The position numbers and the translations under genes are program-made. From positions 689,870 to 753,869 of the forward strand of contig JAKZHN010000010.1 in the NCBI GenBank assembly GCA_037179335.1: DNA of 64,000 nucleotides, in the 5' to 3' direction. A model generated the notes under the pieces. That model saw only the letters and a program-made list of their open reading frames with translations. It had not been told where the DNA came from and searched no databases. How positions within the stretch are numbered: position 1 is the stretch's first letter; each line of letters begins with the position of its first letter. Positions 20,954 through 32,264 of the stretch are shown in pieces. The DNA is from Cyclaneusma minus (taxonomy: Eukaryota > Ascomycota > Leotiomycetes > Marthamycetales > Marthamycetaceae).

Positions 20954-22221
20954 TGTTTTGGGCTCTTGGGGACAATCCTACTGTGGGGTATTGCTGTGGG
21001 TGAGGAATCGGAGGTGTGATGGATGAGGGGGGTGGCAACGAGAAGTAGGAAAGCGGGGATGGGGGGTTTTATATCAAAATGATATTCCTCCTCGGAGGTT
21101 TATGGACCAGAGAAAGATAGAGCACTACTCTAGGTACTTAGCTGTTAGTAATCCCACTTTAAAACAGTAAAACAGGCGCCGTGATTGGTGCCGAGAGAAG
21201 AGCTGACTCTTGACGTTAGATTCTCGAATCAAAGTCGCCGCCGTGGCTAGCCGCTAGGTAGCCTTATCAATGGACTTCCGGGGTGTGGGGGGCAAACGGT
21301 CGGGGCCCTCCGTTGGCCGAGGCGGAAGCCGAAGTTAACGACAACATCGATGGAGGCTTTCAACTCTCGATCATGAGAGTCAATCATGAATGCTTCAATG
21401 TTGATCTGCCGTAAACGAAGAGGTAGTTTTCCAGAGTCGGAGTGAGGGATCAGCATTAGTATTCAGAGCTTGGGATGATCCCGTCATCCCAAGCTCTAAT
21501 GGGATGTGGATCTTTCGTGATAATGTGATCAGGCTGTTGGAGCAGGGCATTTTTGAGGTATATTTAGCTTTTAAATCAATGTTGTGAAGTGTCTTGTGGT
21601 ACGCTTGCGGCTTTGCGAAGAGTCAATAATTGTCAATTGACATCCACTACAAAGCATCATAGACCAGTCAGTAATCGGTGGATGATTGCAAATAGATTTC
21701 CATTGTCTCAAAGCTACCTCTACTCGCTCCGTCCGCCTACGCCCCCCAGCGGGCACTCCCCCTGAAGGGGTTCCTCATGATCCCCCGAATCCATGGCTCT
21801 CCCATCAATGCAACCTCCGCCCCCCTTCAAGATACGATCTAGCATCTATGAATGCGATGAAATGCCCAGTATCAACAGCCCTTCGCCTGCCGGCCTCCCC
21901 CCATCCATCATCATCAACCGTCGAGGAAGAAATGAAGAACTCAGAAGCGCAAACCCCCCTTGCATTGCAGTGCAGCAGCTCGCCGGAACGCATCCCCCCC
22001 TCTGAACACCAGTGTAATGAATGCCCTAGACACGAAAAGATGCCAAACGATCCCCGCCCGCGAAGCACGAATTTGAGATGTCAAAACAGAAACCAGTCTC
22101 TCCAATGGATTTCGCCGTCCCCCATGAATTGCGTGATTGTGATGTGCTGTTCGAAAAGAGAAAGCCGTGTTCGCCAGTCCCGCTCGTGATGTATGTCTAT
22201 CCTGATTGATGCGCTGCAACT
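20954..22221. other. Intergenic, promoter of xanA and 3' side of the WD40 gene
   Basis: No supported gene in 1.27 kb. Pyrimidine-rich tracts occur around 21720-22000, and overlapping short frames there (for example 21686-22189) have no family features. A perfect 14 bp hairpin sits at 21465-21498. Confidence 0.5.
21465..21498. repeat. Perfect 14-bp inverted repeat (hairpin)
   Basis: AGAGCTTGGGATGA, a 6-base loop and the exact complement TCATCCCAAGCTCT. It lies in a gene-free stretch over 500 bp upstream of xanA. It has no U-tract, so it is not a terminator of any known fungal type; function unknown. Confidence 0.7.
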
Positions 22222-24747
22222 TTAATTCCAGGCGCTGGTGCGAATATAGGAGTCTCGGACGGGCGTGGTGCTGGTGCGTTTGCTAGGCTTAGTTCCAGTA
22301 GGAAGCTGCTCATTTGACCATCTACAAGACATTTTATCAGTATCTGGGACACACAATATGCACCTAAATCGAGTTGGATATTTCCAACTTACATTTTCAC
22401 TTTGTGGTCGTCGCCTGCTGATGCAAACATGGAAGGATTGGCAGGGTTCCACGACACCGAGTTGCAGGTCGTTGGAAGGTGAGCTTCCAGTCGCTCGACG
22501 AGGGTGCCGTTTTCCTTGTGCCAGATAAACACACTCCCATCTGGTGGCTATGTCAGTATTTATGATTATCGACAGACAACTATTCAGCGACGTACCTTCG
22601 CTGCCGCTGATCACAAATGCCTCGTTGGCACCACCAAAGGAGGTCCTCACTGCAAACTCGCCACCCTTATGGCCGGAATATGCCCGGACCGGCTCTTGCG
22701 TTTCGATATCATATAATCTTGCCTGCCCATCCGTCTTGTTGATCAGAAAGTATTTCGAGTCCTCGCTGATAGCAACCGACGACAGTTTAACCTTCAGGTC
22801 CAAGGTATATTCGAGTTCGCGCGTTTGAAAGTTGTAGACGTGCACAGAAGTCATCACATCGATAGCTACCAGCCGAGTTCCGTTGGGAGAAATTGCTAGG
22901 CCCTGGATCCGATGTGGTCGATTCCAGTCATATATCACAGAGCCGTCCAGACCCCATTGGCATAAATTCATCCGCACGTCCAGGCAACCGAGGACGAAAC
23001 TTTGGCCATCAGGCGCCCAGACACAGCTGGTGACGGGCTGACCAAGCTCGCGTAGCTCCCGGATGCATTGTCCTGTTGCCGTATCCCAAAGTCTGGCATG
23101 TTTGTCTTTCGAACATGTGACTATCATTGTATCGTCTGGACTCCAGGCGATGGAGCAGATGCCGTCCTCGTGTTCTCGCAGTGTATGTAGGACATTGAAC
23201 GTCTCGGCATCATAGATAATTGCTGTGCCGTCGCCTCCACAACTCGCAAGATAAGCCCCGTTGTGTGAGAACTCGACGTGCCAGACCTCGTTGGTATGCT
23301 TTTCTAGCGTGAGGACAACTTTGAGAGGGAAGTTTTTCCGTTCACAGGAGTGGTCGTAGTAAAGGGATGGCGATGCTGCTGTGTTGTGGTACATGCAATT
23401 CGATATTTGACTCTGCTTGACTTGGTTCAGCAGTACTGCTAAGCGGTGTTCCGGAAGCATAATGGAAGGAGAGATTGATTCTGTCATAAGGTCAGTTTAG
23501 CAGATAGTTGTAGTCCGGTGAAACCACAATGGAATGACGAGTATATAGTCTCCTACCACTTACTGGAGAGTTGAGAGAGGAGAACATGCCGCGATTGTCC
23601 GTTCACACCGGCCCAGTTTGCCTTTGCTTTGAGATCCTCCGGGGATTGACACATTAACAGGCTGCAGAAAGAAAGTCAGCAAACCGGCCGGATACAAGTG
23701 GCAGTGGATGGCCTACCTTGCTAGGAAATGCAATTCATTACTGTCTTGGTTACTGTTTTGGTACAACGGCGTTAATTCCGTGCGCAATACGTGCAGGGCC
23801 TGGCCGGTATCCCTTTCTTCGAGGAACTCGAGGAATTTCTGTCTTCGCATCCAGAATCGCAACAAGTCCTCTTCTGAACCGTCTGCCAGGACCATGCCAG
23901 GGCCGTTTCCCGAGGCTGAATTCTCTGAGCCGAAGAGCAGTTCTTCCGCCTCCGCCCATTCACCATTCAGAACAGCATTTCGAAAAGCCGACACTGTTGG
24001 ACTCTCAAGCTCGAATTGGCTTTCCTGGCTTAAAGTATTTGCTGCGCCATGGTAACCCAGATCTCCCAAAGCTTGTATTAATATTCTCGTCGTTTCCTCT
24101 CTATCATGTCCGAACCACGTTGACCGGGATTTGTTGACCTGGGCTGATATGCCGTTTGCGTGACTCGAACCGTTTGTGGTGGGAGGCCTATGTGTGCCGT
24201 TTGTTGCCTTTGTCACGGCTACCTTGTGAAGTGGAGAGGCCCCCGAACCGTTCGAGAATGGCCTCGACGAACTAGCCGAGCCACTGGCCTCTCCATCGGG
24301 CCGCATATTATTGTCTTCTCGTCTTCGCTTTGAACGATGACCAGTGATCTGTCGATCTCCGTCCTGCGCACCTGAAATATTGGCAGATTCCGGGACGTCT
24401 TCGCTATCGCTTGGAGAATCACGACTCCGTCGGCCGAGGGTCTGGACTCCGGTGCTGGAAGTGGACGAGACTTGATTTTGCCGCCGGTTCGGGGAAGAAT
24501 GTGTCGATCTTTGGGGGATTGGGGGGATGGGGGCTGAGAGGACAGTGCTGGAAGAAGTGGAGGGTGGATTCGGGATGGATGGGTCGTCGATGGCGAGTGG
24601 GGAGATTGGTGCTGAGAGGACAGTGCTGGAAGAAATGGAGGGTGGATTCGGAATGGATGGGTCGTCGATGGCGAGTGGGGATATGTTTTGGTGTTGGTCT
24701 GCCAGGACTGCTTCTGCGGAATGCCGCGAGTCCTTGCAGATATTCAA
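22222..24747 (-). CDS. gid7: LisH/CTLH-WD40 protein, Gid7/WDR26 homolog of the GID/CTLH ubiquitin ligase
   Basis: Exons (minus) are <24747-23717, 23661-23564, 23480-22596, 22540-22393 and 22321-22222. In yeast, Gid7 helps assemble the GID E3 complex that degrades gluconeogenic enzymes. Seen here: a long Ser/Pro-rich disordered N-terminus, a LisH/CTLH-like helical block (TTRILIQALGDLGYHGAANTL onward), then ISPSIMLPEHRL, which is typical just before the propeller. WD repeats follow (WHVEFSHNGAYLASCGGDG, CSIAWSPDDTMIVTCSKD, VSWNPANPSMFASAGDDHKVKIW). The splices at the last two introns restore SGSEGDGSVFIW and VKIWSNEQ. The true start is unresolved: the frame is open upstream to 24916 but has no ATG; the first in-frame ATG is at 24306 (606 residues), and an upstream exon is possible. 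A 26-residue unit is duplicated in tandem at 24526-24681. Confidence 0.85.
24526..24681 (-). repeat. Tandem 78-bp duplication in the N-terminal region of the WD40 gene
   Basis: Two near-identical units each translate as SPLAIDDPSIPNPPS followed by a Ser-rich tail ending SAPI. The unit is a multiple of three, so the frame is kept, and the high nucleotide identity suggests a recent event. Confidence 0.8.
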
Positions 24748-26242
24748 AGTCCGTTCTGGACAGGTGATAAGGGGGGGTAGTCTGTGTGGGTGTTGTCGTG
24801 ATGTCGTCGGTAAGTGGACCTGGCCGGGTTCAGAAGCTCGGTTGAGGTAGCTCCGGCTGGGACTGGGGGAGTTGGCTTCATACCAAGAAGGCGGTTCAGG
24901 TGGAGTGGCGTTCTTCTAACATACAAAGCCGATGTCGAGAAGCTATAATGGTCATCTGGCTCTGTAGATGCGTAAAGGTGTGTATAAAGAGTACTGGGCA
25001 TGTGGCATGGGCCGTGGTCCCTCCGTTTAGTGCCTTGTGCTATCGCGAGTCAGATGTCTGTCGAAAGCTGTGACGGCCGTCCGCGGCTTGGAGCTCTAAC
25101 AGCAGAGGATTAAATGGTCAAGTAATATTAGGGCCACAAAGCACCTGCCTTGTCACGAGACAGCCAGCGCCGTCTGTTGCTATTTTCTCACCGTCGTCGC
25201 TGGCTTCTTCGTGAATGTCCTTGCTTCATTGATGCGCTTGCTGTACGGTGGCGCCTACTCGTATGTGCTGCTCGCTGAAAACAGCGCTGCACGCGATGGG
25301 GATGTTGAATCTGCTGGCGTCATTTGCGCCGATACTGTTACAGCCGTCTTAGGCGCGAGCTGAATAACCTGAAACAAGCCGAAGCAGTTCCCTGATTTAG
25401 TTTTCATCTGAAGATCTGATAATTGGATGCGAGCTGGTGATAGGAAAGACTGGCCGAGGGAGTGATAATACATGTAACGAGATGCACGAAACAACAGCCG
25501 AGAATTACATTTCAATGATTTGAAAGCCCCAAATTCCTCTACAGTACAACCACTTCAAATCTCTGAAACCAAAAGATTGGGCCATCATCATACCAAAAAT
25601 AAACCTGGCGGTGATAGCCAGAGCCATGTGACGCCGCCATCTAGGAGCTCGTCATCGGGATCCTCTCACGGTCATCCCTTATCTGCAAGTAACAGCAGTA
25701 CAGCTTTTGGTAGGTATGTTGTATCGAGTCCCAGTTCCTCCGAAAGATATCGACTTTTCCGTCATATTTCAAGTATACAAGGTAATCGAGGATCCAGAGC
25801 AATTCGGAGATATTCAAGTCTCTCAAATGCATATGAGATGTCAATTTCTATCCTCGAGCCATCTGCACTCAGCTCTGGTGTTCATAACCTGGAATTCATA
25901 AACCATCAAAAGCAGCACCAGGGCCGCGGGCTGGCCCGAGACGTGAGCATAAAATGCTTGGCGTTACCCCTTGCGAGGAAAGTGTGGCTGTGGAGATGTG
26001 GAGCCGCAACCGCGACCTTGGGACATCCCAGCATTTTGAACATCAAGTCCCAAGCCCATTGATCCTCTCAACCCACCAAACCAAGCTCGTCGTCGCTCTT
26101 TCCTGTCAGAACCCACACCACTCCCTCAATCGATCGAGACGCACACGAGACCTCACCATAGACCCAAACAGCCACCACACGCGACCCCCATCGAGCGCCC
26201 ATTAAAGCATCCCTTCCGGCTCGCGCAAATCACCCCTCAGCC
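24748..26242. other. Intergenic between divergent gid7 and kre9 genes
   Basis: About 1.5 kb that should contain both promoters and the unresolved 5' end of the WD40 gene. A minus-strand frame at 24744-25001 contains MKPTPPVPAGATSTELLNPA and PPLSPVQNG, low-complexity protein of the kind expected from that N-terminus, but I could not find a clean splice joining it. The frames at 25520-26062 have no recognisable features. Confidence 0.45.
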
Positions 26243-27198
26243 ATGCGTCCCTCTCGCGCCCTCCTTTTGGGCCTCATAGGTCTTACACCTTTTGCTCTCG
26301 CCGATGTTGAATTTACTATCCCCGCAGCCGGACAATCCTATGCTGGCGGCACCGCCATGACCGTGACCTGGACTGACTCTGGCGACGCACCCTCGATTGA
26401 CGATCTCGCCTCTTACCAGCTCTTCCTCTACACCGGCTCCAACGACTCGCCCACCCAGCTCGTATCTCTCAAAACCGGCGGTACCTTTACTGCCGATACT
26501 GTATCCGTGACGATCCCCGTAGGAGCTGGCGCGACGGGGACAAATGCCTAGTACGTTCTCTCAATCTCCATACTCAGTTCCCTCTTCACTCCTTTCAGAA
26601 GCTCGGGAAGAAGAGAATACCTTAGCACATCCTATCAGCTCCCCCATCCAGCTCACTCAAAGCTAACACCCACCCTCACAGCTTCCTAGGCATGATATCC
26701 ACCGCCACAGCCGGCGGCACCGTCACCAACTGGAGTTCCCGCTTCACCCTCACCGGCATGACCGGCACCTTCAGCGCCGCCGTGCAAACCGCCAACGACG
26801 CCGTAACCGGCACCACCGGCCCCGACACCATCAACGACGTAACCGGCGTAACCACCACCGCGACCTCCACCACCACCGCGACCTCCACCACCGCGACCTC
26901 CTCGACCGTCGGCTCCTCCGCCGCACTCTACGCCGTCCCCTACGCCCACCAAACCGGACTAACACGCTACGCCCCAATGCAAAAACTGCCCGGCACGACT
27001 ATCACCCAAACAGCCACTACGCGCCAGTTTGCCACGTCGAGCGCGAGTATTGCAACGACTTTCTTGCCCATTGCGACGATTTCGACGACGATTACGCAGG
27101 CGGGGACGTATAGTTTTAGTAGTCATGCGAACACGCAGGCAGCGGCGAGTATGCCAACAGACGACATGCAGAAGTTTTTGGCGCGGTGGAAGGATTAG
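26243..27198 (+). CDS. kre9: Cell wall synthesis protein Kre9/Knh1
   Basis: Exons 26243-26550 and 26682-27198 give 274 residues; the intron (26551-26681, GTACGT/CAG) restores NAYFLGMISTA. The protein has a clear secretion signal (residues 1-20, MRPSRALLLGLIGLTPFALA). It also has the N-terminal Kre9/KNH immunoglobulin-like domain (DVEFTIPAAGQSYAGGTAMTV), a Thr/Ser-rich linker, and the C-terminal Kre9 domain with YAVPYAHQTGLTRYAPMQ. It ends DMQKFLARWKD, a conserved ending in filamentous fungi, and there is no GPI signal. Kre9/Knh1 are secreted or secretory-pathway proteins needed for beta-1,6-glucan assembly. The presence of both halves separates it from the many GPI proteins that have only the N-terminal domain. 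Confidence 0.88.
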
Positions 27199-27737
27199 AT
27201 GTGGCGTTATTTCTAATGAAAGCAGGGGTGGGCTGGTGTACAAATTCATGGAGGCAGGAGTGGAGTAAGAGCAATTGCATATATCACATCGGGGCTAGTT
27301 CTGCATTTTGTCGTGTCCCTTTTGTTTTGGTTTTTTTTTTTCGTCCCAGGGGCGTTTCGGGAAACTGGAAATCGCGTGCTAAAGCAACTTATTTGTCTGG
27401 CACGCAGTGCGTATGTCATGCGCTCTTCTTGATCTTTTGACAGCTTGCATAGTAGGACAATGTTCTGTGCTTAGGCTACATTCCAACTGCTGAATTGTCA
27501 GTTCCAGAGCGGTAAAACGGAGGAGTAATGCCATGAATATAAATGCCTACGGATTCGACTCAAGTAAACGCTGGCTCTCGAAGTGAGGCAAGTTCAATGC
27601 TGGGCGAGGAAATTTTCCTGAATTCTTTATTTTTAATAAGCTACTTTATCTAAACAGGCTTCTGCTAGCGTTCGGGAGACGCTCAATGTAGGAAACACCT
27701 GAACCTAGGTGGGTGTTGGTATAACAACGCTTTCCCC
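27199..27737. other. Short intergenic between convergent kre9 and set9
   Basis: 540 bp with a T-run at about 27330 and no gene; it should hold the two 3' untranslated regions. Confidence 0.6.
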
Positions 27738-30008
27738 TCAAAGCGTAAGCCGCTTCTTCGCCTTCAGCATCACCTTCCCCTTCACTGCCACGCCCTTCTT
27801 CTTCCCCCTAACCTCCATCGCCATCGCCTTCTTAACAGCAACAACTCTCTTACTCTTCCTCCTCCCATCATCCACCTTCTTCCCCTTTGGCTTCCCATTC
27901 CCTTTCTTCGTTTCCTCTTCCACCTCTTCCTCTTCCTCCTTTTCCCTTTCCTCATCTCCCCCATCCTTCAACGCATTTTTCCTCCTAATAGCCCTCTCCT
28001 CCCCCCACCCCAAGAACCGCGCAATCTCCCTATGATCCCTGACACGTTCTTCTTCATCCCACTTCCCCTCCTTATCAGTTTTCGGCCATCTGTATCCATA
28101 AACCTTACTATGCCTTTCACATCGCGGACAACTGCTTTTTGTAAAATAGGCATCTAGTTGTACGAATGCTTCACTGCAGACGAGACATTTGATCCAGGCG
28201 GATGCTGGTTGGGCGAGTAAAAGGGGGGTGAGTATGTAGTCGCCGGGACGCCGCTGCAGGGGGGCGTGGTCAGTGGGGGAGTGGATGGGGGGTGGGGAGC
28301 GGGCGCGTCTGCGCGCGGGTGGGGCGGAGGTGGGTTTCGTGGTAGAGGTGCTGGTTGATTTGGAGGCTGGGGTGGACTTTGAAACAGGGGTGTTGGAGGT
28401 GCTGGTAGAGGCGCGGGTTATGGAGCGCGTTGACATTCGTAAGCTGGCGCTGGGAGCGCCACCGAAAAAGGAGGCGGGCGAGATGGTCGATACTCCGGCA
28501 GCGGCGGGGTGAGAAGCACCAGTGCTTTTCCCGACGATGATGGCTTTACCTGCTTTGACTTGTTCGAGTGGGTCTCTGGTTTTAAGGGGCTGGGATTTGG
28601 GGCGGCCGACGCAGATTGTGTCTTCGTCTTCTACGGATGTGGCGTCTGTGGAGGAGGGGCCGTCCAGGGCGGAGGATTCGGGGGAGGGGGCGGCGGAGGA
28701 GTCTTCTGCGGGGGGTGAGAGGCGTAGGGGGTGCGTGAGATTGGGTAACGAGAGGGTGTTGTTTCCTGGTGCTGCGCGTGGCTGGGATGGACGCCGAGAA
28801 TTTGCGCCGGAGAGAATGTTACAGCGGTCTTCTGCTGATTCCTCGACCTTGATAGGCGACCCCTTGCGCGCAATCTTTGACGCCCTTGGTGCTGGTTGCG
28901 CAAATGATTGAAAATCCAATTTGCGCTTTGTCGAGGATCGCGGTGTAGGAACCGAGTCGGTAGAAAGAGCTGGCGAGAACCTTTGCAAGCCAAGCAGAGA
29001 AGGCTTTTTGGGTGTTTTCTTTTTCGACACGACGGGTCGTAAATCCGGACCAGGGGTTGTCGAGGGTGTTCTTGACAGTCCGGCAGAACCCTGCTGTCTC
29101 TTCTTTCGCAAAGAATAGCCCTCGCTGGCTTCCTCAACAGACTGCTTCGGCGTCCCCGCATTCTCACCATCCTCGTCTTCCTGCTCCCAGCCATTTCGCA
29201 CCTTGTCTTCGCACGTTTTGCAGAGACATTCGCAGTTGTCTTCTCCGAAATAGTTGTCTCCGTAAGTGACTGTAATCTCCTCTCCAACGTCAATATTCTT
29301 CGCCGCAATAATCTCCATGCCCGAAGTACCGCTCGTCATAAGCCTTGCATTTGCCTCACAGTCGTGGTTCGCAAATCGCGCCGGACCGAGAAATATCGAC
29401 GCCGATTTGTTCCTGCTCGAGAGCACAATACTGAAATCCCTCCTCCGCTGATCGATATCGGCTTCCTCTTCCGGCGTCATAACCACCTGCACACCACACA
29501 GATATTTAATAATCTCCCCTTTCTTTATATACCGACGGGCCGTTACAGCCGCTTCGTGCGTCACAACGGTATAGCGGTTTGTGCTCGAAACCTCAAAGGG
29601 ACAGTCTGGCATGTATATATTGATATACTTGCGCAGATGCCTGCGAAAATCATCCTGTTCTTTGTTGCTCTTTAGTTTGTCGAAGAACTTGCGCAAGCCG
29701 GGTAGCTCCAGGAGTTGCGACTCGGCTTTGGTGGGATTTTTCTCAATAACGACGGTTTCGCGGATGATGGAGGCGATGTCTTCTTCCCGGAGACCCCGTG
29801 ACGGGTGGTAAGAGCTGCGGTTTTTGGGAATAGTAGTCCAGTAGTATACCTGTAGAGGGTGTTATCAAGGTGTTGTCGACGGGACGGAAGGTCAATGGGC
29901 AGTTACGTGGTCTACGAGAGCATCAGTCAAGATGTCATCGTAGGCGGTAAATTGAGCCAGCGTGAGGCGCTCTTTCTTGGGAGAGACAGAAACGAATTTG
30001 GAAGACAT
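27738..30008 (-). CDS. set9: SET-domain histone H4-K20 methyltransferase, Set9/SUV4-20 family
   Basis: Exons (minus) 30008-29907 and 29849-27738 give 737 residues; the 57 bp intron (GTAACT/CAG) joins TDALVDH to VYYWTTIPKN. Set9 methylates histone H4 lysine 20 in the nucleus and works in the DNA damage response in fission yeast. The N-terminal helical region (LTLAQFTAYDDILTDALVDHVYYWT) is typical of the family. The SET domain has FLGPARFANHDCEANARL (NHDC at 195-198), GEEITVTYGDNYF, and a zinc-binding post-SET CECLCKTCED. A long disordered middle follows, then a second Cys cluster (CLVCSEAFVQLDAYFTKSSC...C) and a Lys-rich tail. Start is the Met of MSSKFVSVSPKKERL. It is divergent from the mitochondrial uL14 gene with 446 bp between. 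Confidence 0.92.
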
Positions 30009-30454
30009 GGCGATTCCAATGAGTGTCCCGCAAGAGAGGAAGGGAGGCTGGAGCTTCAAGTCGGAAGCCAAGTTAAGGACAGTTAGGCGCGGGTGAAGGC
30101 CAAGGGAGCGTGGGGATGCAGTCGCAGCAATCGAGGCATGGAGCAGCACTTGGGGATTCAGCCAACAAAGGTCTCACCGGCACCAAGCTTCAGCCCGTTT
30201 CTCAGGTTGGCTGGGACTTTGCTAACAAAAGGGGGGCCGGTGAGAACTTGGACGGCTGCGACTGCGGTGCTTGTGCTCGGATCCCTGTCGAATGCGAGGC
30301 TGGAGAGTGACACTGGATTGATGACTTCCGTCGAGTGCAGCCAGCCAATCAGCGCGCGGCGGGCTAATAATGTATCTACGCTTCCACATCGAAAGCATCA
30401 ACTTCGATCGACTATTCGACGCCCAAACCTGGTGATTCTGACGCATCGCCCGTC
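30009..30454. other. Shared divergent promoter region of set9 and uL14m
   Basis: 446 bp between opposite start codons; no other gene is seen. It must serve both transcription units. Confidence 0.6.
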
Positions 30455-31033
30455 ATGATTCAACTCAAGGTGTGTTGCCTCTGCTGAATACTTTCCCTGG
30501 ATCCAATCTAACGCTGCGCGCAGACGATGCTCAACTGCATCGACAACTCGGGCGCTGCCGTTGTCGAATGCGCAAAAGTCATGAAGATGAAGCGCCACGC
30601 CAAGATTGGTACGGAAAACTCGGCGCATCTGCCTTCTGCGACGACCTGTTAATATTTCCCCAGGTGACCGCATTATCGTCGTCGTGCAGAAACAGCGAAA
30701 CTTTGGTCCTGAGTCTGGTCCCGGAGGCAGCGTGTCTATCGCCGCGTCGAACAAAGTGCGCCGAGGAGATATAAGACATGCTGTGGTTGTGAGGACGGCG
30801 AAGAAGTTGCAGAGAGAGGATGGCAGTGTGGTCAAGTTCGACGACAATGCGTGTGTCTTGATCAACAAGTCGGGGGAGCCGATTGGGACCCGCTTGAACG
30901 GTGAGTCTGGGGAATGGCGGCGCATGTTCTCTAGCACGACAACTGGATGCTGACTGGTATAGGTGTCGTGGGCGCCGAGCTGAGGAAGATGAAGTGGTCC
31001 AAGATCCTGTCTTTGGCACCAATGCACTTGTAA
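30455..31033 (+). CDS. Mitochondrial ribosomal protein uL14 (L14/Mrpl38)
   Basis: Four exons: 30455-30469, 30524-30608, 30664-30900 and 30963-31033, 135 residues. The product is a large-subunit mitoribosomal protein of the universal uL14 family. It starts MIQLKTMLNCIDNSGAAVVEC and has the hallmark KIGDRIIVVVQKQR, KVRRGDIRHAVVVRTAKK and GEPIGTRLNGVVGAELR segments. The bacterial-like length and sequence separate it from the cytosolic eL23-type uL14 (about 139 residues with a different N-terminus). The first exon codes only five residues; each splice restores the family sequence in frame (AKI-GDRI, LNG-VVGAE). Introns are 54, 55 and 62 bp. Confidence 0.93.
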
Positions 31034-31325
31034 GATAGGGAGTGTGGGCATTACAACAACCTAAAGAGAAATGTAGCATAGCATGGCACGGCGCAATTAT
31101 AGGGGTTCAAGACCATGGGCACTGGTCATAAAAGAGTTTCCATTCCGATCAACTCCCTCCGAGAGTAACGCCTGTCTCAGAGCCATGATGTGGTTTTTCC
31201 CGTACTTTTGAGTACATGCATGCTTGCTCATCCATTCTCCGACGCCAGGAAATGCTGCTGAATATCAAAAATGCCCCCCTTTTCGCCTGCTCCCTTTCGT
31301 CCGAGATATAGGCACCCGAGGCGCC

Positions 31326-32264
31326 CTAGAAGATGTGACCGCAGGTACAGCAGACGTAGAAAAGTTTCTGCGTAGTTTTCGATTAGCCGCAAGTTGCTAT
31401 GTAAGATGGCGAGAGAGTCTCGACGTACCATAGCTGTCTCGGCAGATCTCTGCTGTGACTGGAAGAAGACGGCCTCTTCATCCTTGCACTTCGGACAGGT
31501 CTTGTTCGAGCGGGGAAGCTGAAGATAAAATATACATGTCAGTAAATGTAGATAATTAGATATGGCGCCACTGGCTTTCACGACGCTGTGTTGAATTGGG
31601 AACCATGGCAGCCCTGCTGTTCACGGGAGAACTCTGGTAAGGACTCCCGTCCGTGCGAGGAGAACTGGAGTTCATGGGAGAAGGGCTCCTGTTCACGGAG
31701 TTGAACTTCAAAGGGCTGCTCTTCATGGGGCTCCTCGTAGGGCTTCTGATAGGGATCCGAGTGATGTCGCCCTCCCCGAGTTCCCCAAGACCACTCCTCG
31801 CAGGACTACCCTTCGTCGGGCTCGGCAACGGAGTCTGCCACGGGCTGCAATCGCTCATGTATCCCACGTCATCTCCCAGAACTCTGCGCGAGCACTCCCC
31901 GCACACCAACTCGGCGCAAAGTAGACAGGTAAAGAGAACACCAACCGTCGGATCCTGTCCAACATCTTGCGTGACACCGGCCGTCTCGCCGATGGCCTCG
32001 TTCAAGACGTTGCGGAAGACGCATGAGGACACGGCGTTTTCGCTATACTGGCAGGTTCGGCAGGCGAACTTGAGTTGGTGCGAGTCGGGGTCTTCTTTGG
32101 GGTAGAGCATGTTCGAGCTGGGGAGGATGTTAGTATGTTGAGCATGGTGGTTGTGAGAGGCGCAAAGAGAGAAGAATGTACCATTCGCTGCAAAAGCGGA
32201 AGGTGATCTGCTCGTTCGCCTTCTTGGCTGGGCGGCCATCGGTCGTGGAAGCCGGAGACGCCAT
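31326..32264 (-). CDS. rpb9: RNA polymerase II subunit Rpb9
   Basis: Exons (minus) 32264-32182, 32117-31946, 31518-31429 and 31367-31326 give 128 residues. Rpb9 is the small two-zinc-ribbon subunit that affects start-site choice and proofreading. The first ribbon has FRFCSECSNMLYPKED and FACRTCQYSE; the second has NKTCPKCKDEEAVFFQSQQ and ends FYVCCTCGHIF. The first splice (32118-32181) completes the Cys of CSEC and the third (31368-31428) joins ETAM-KLFYVCC. Intron 2 is 427 bp, far longer than the other introns, starts GTTGGT and stays open in the exon 2 frame for about 130 codons. Splicing it out gives DPT-LPRSNKTCPKC, as in other Rpb9 proteins. It is divergent from pin1. Confidence 0.9.

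Noticed and set aside
20694..21038. Arg/Pro-rich frame overlapping the start of xanA
   Set aside because: It is a shadow of the xanA coding sequence and its GC-rich leader in another frame.
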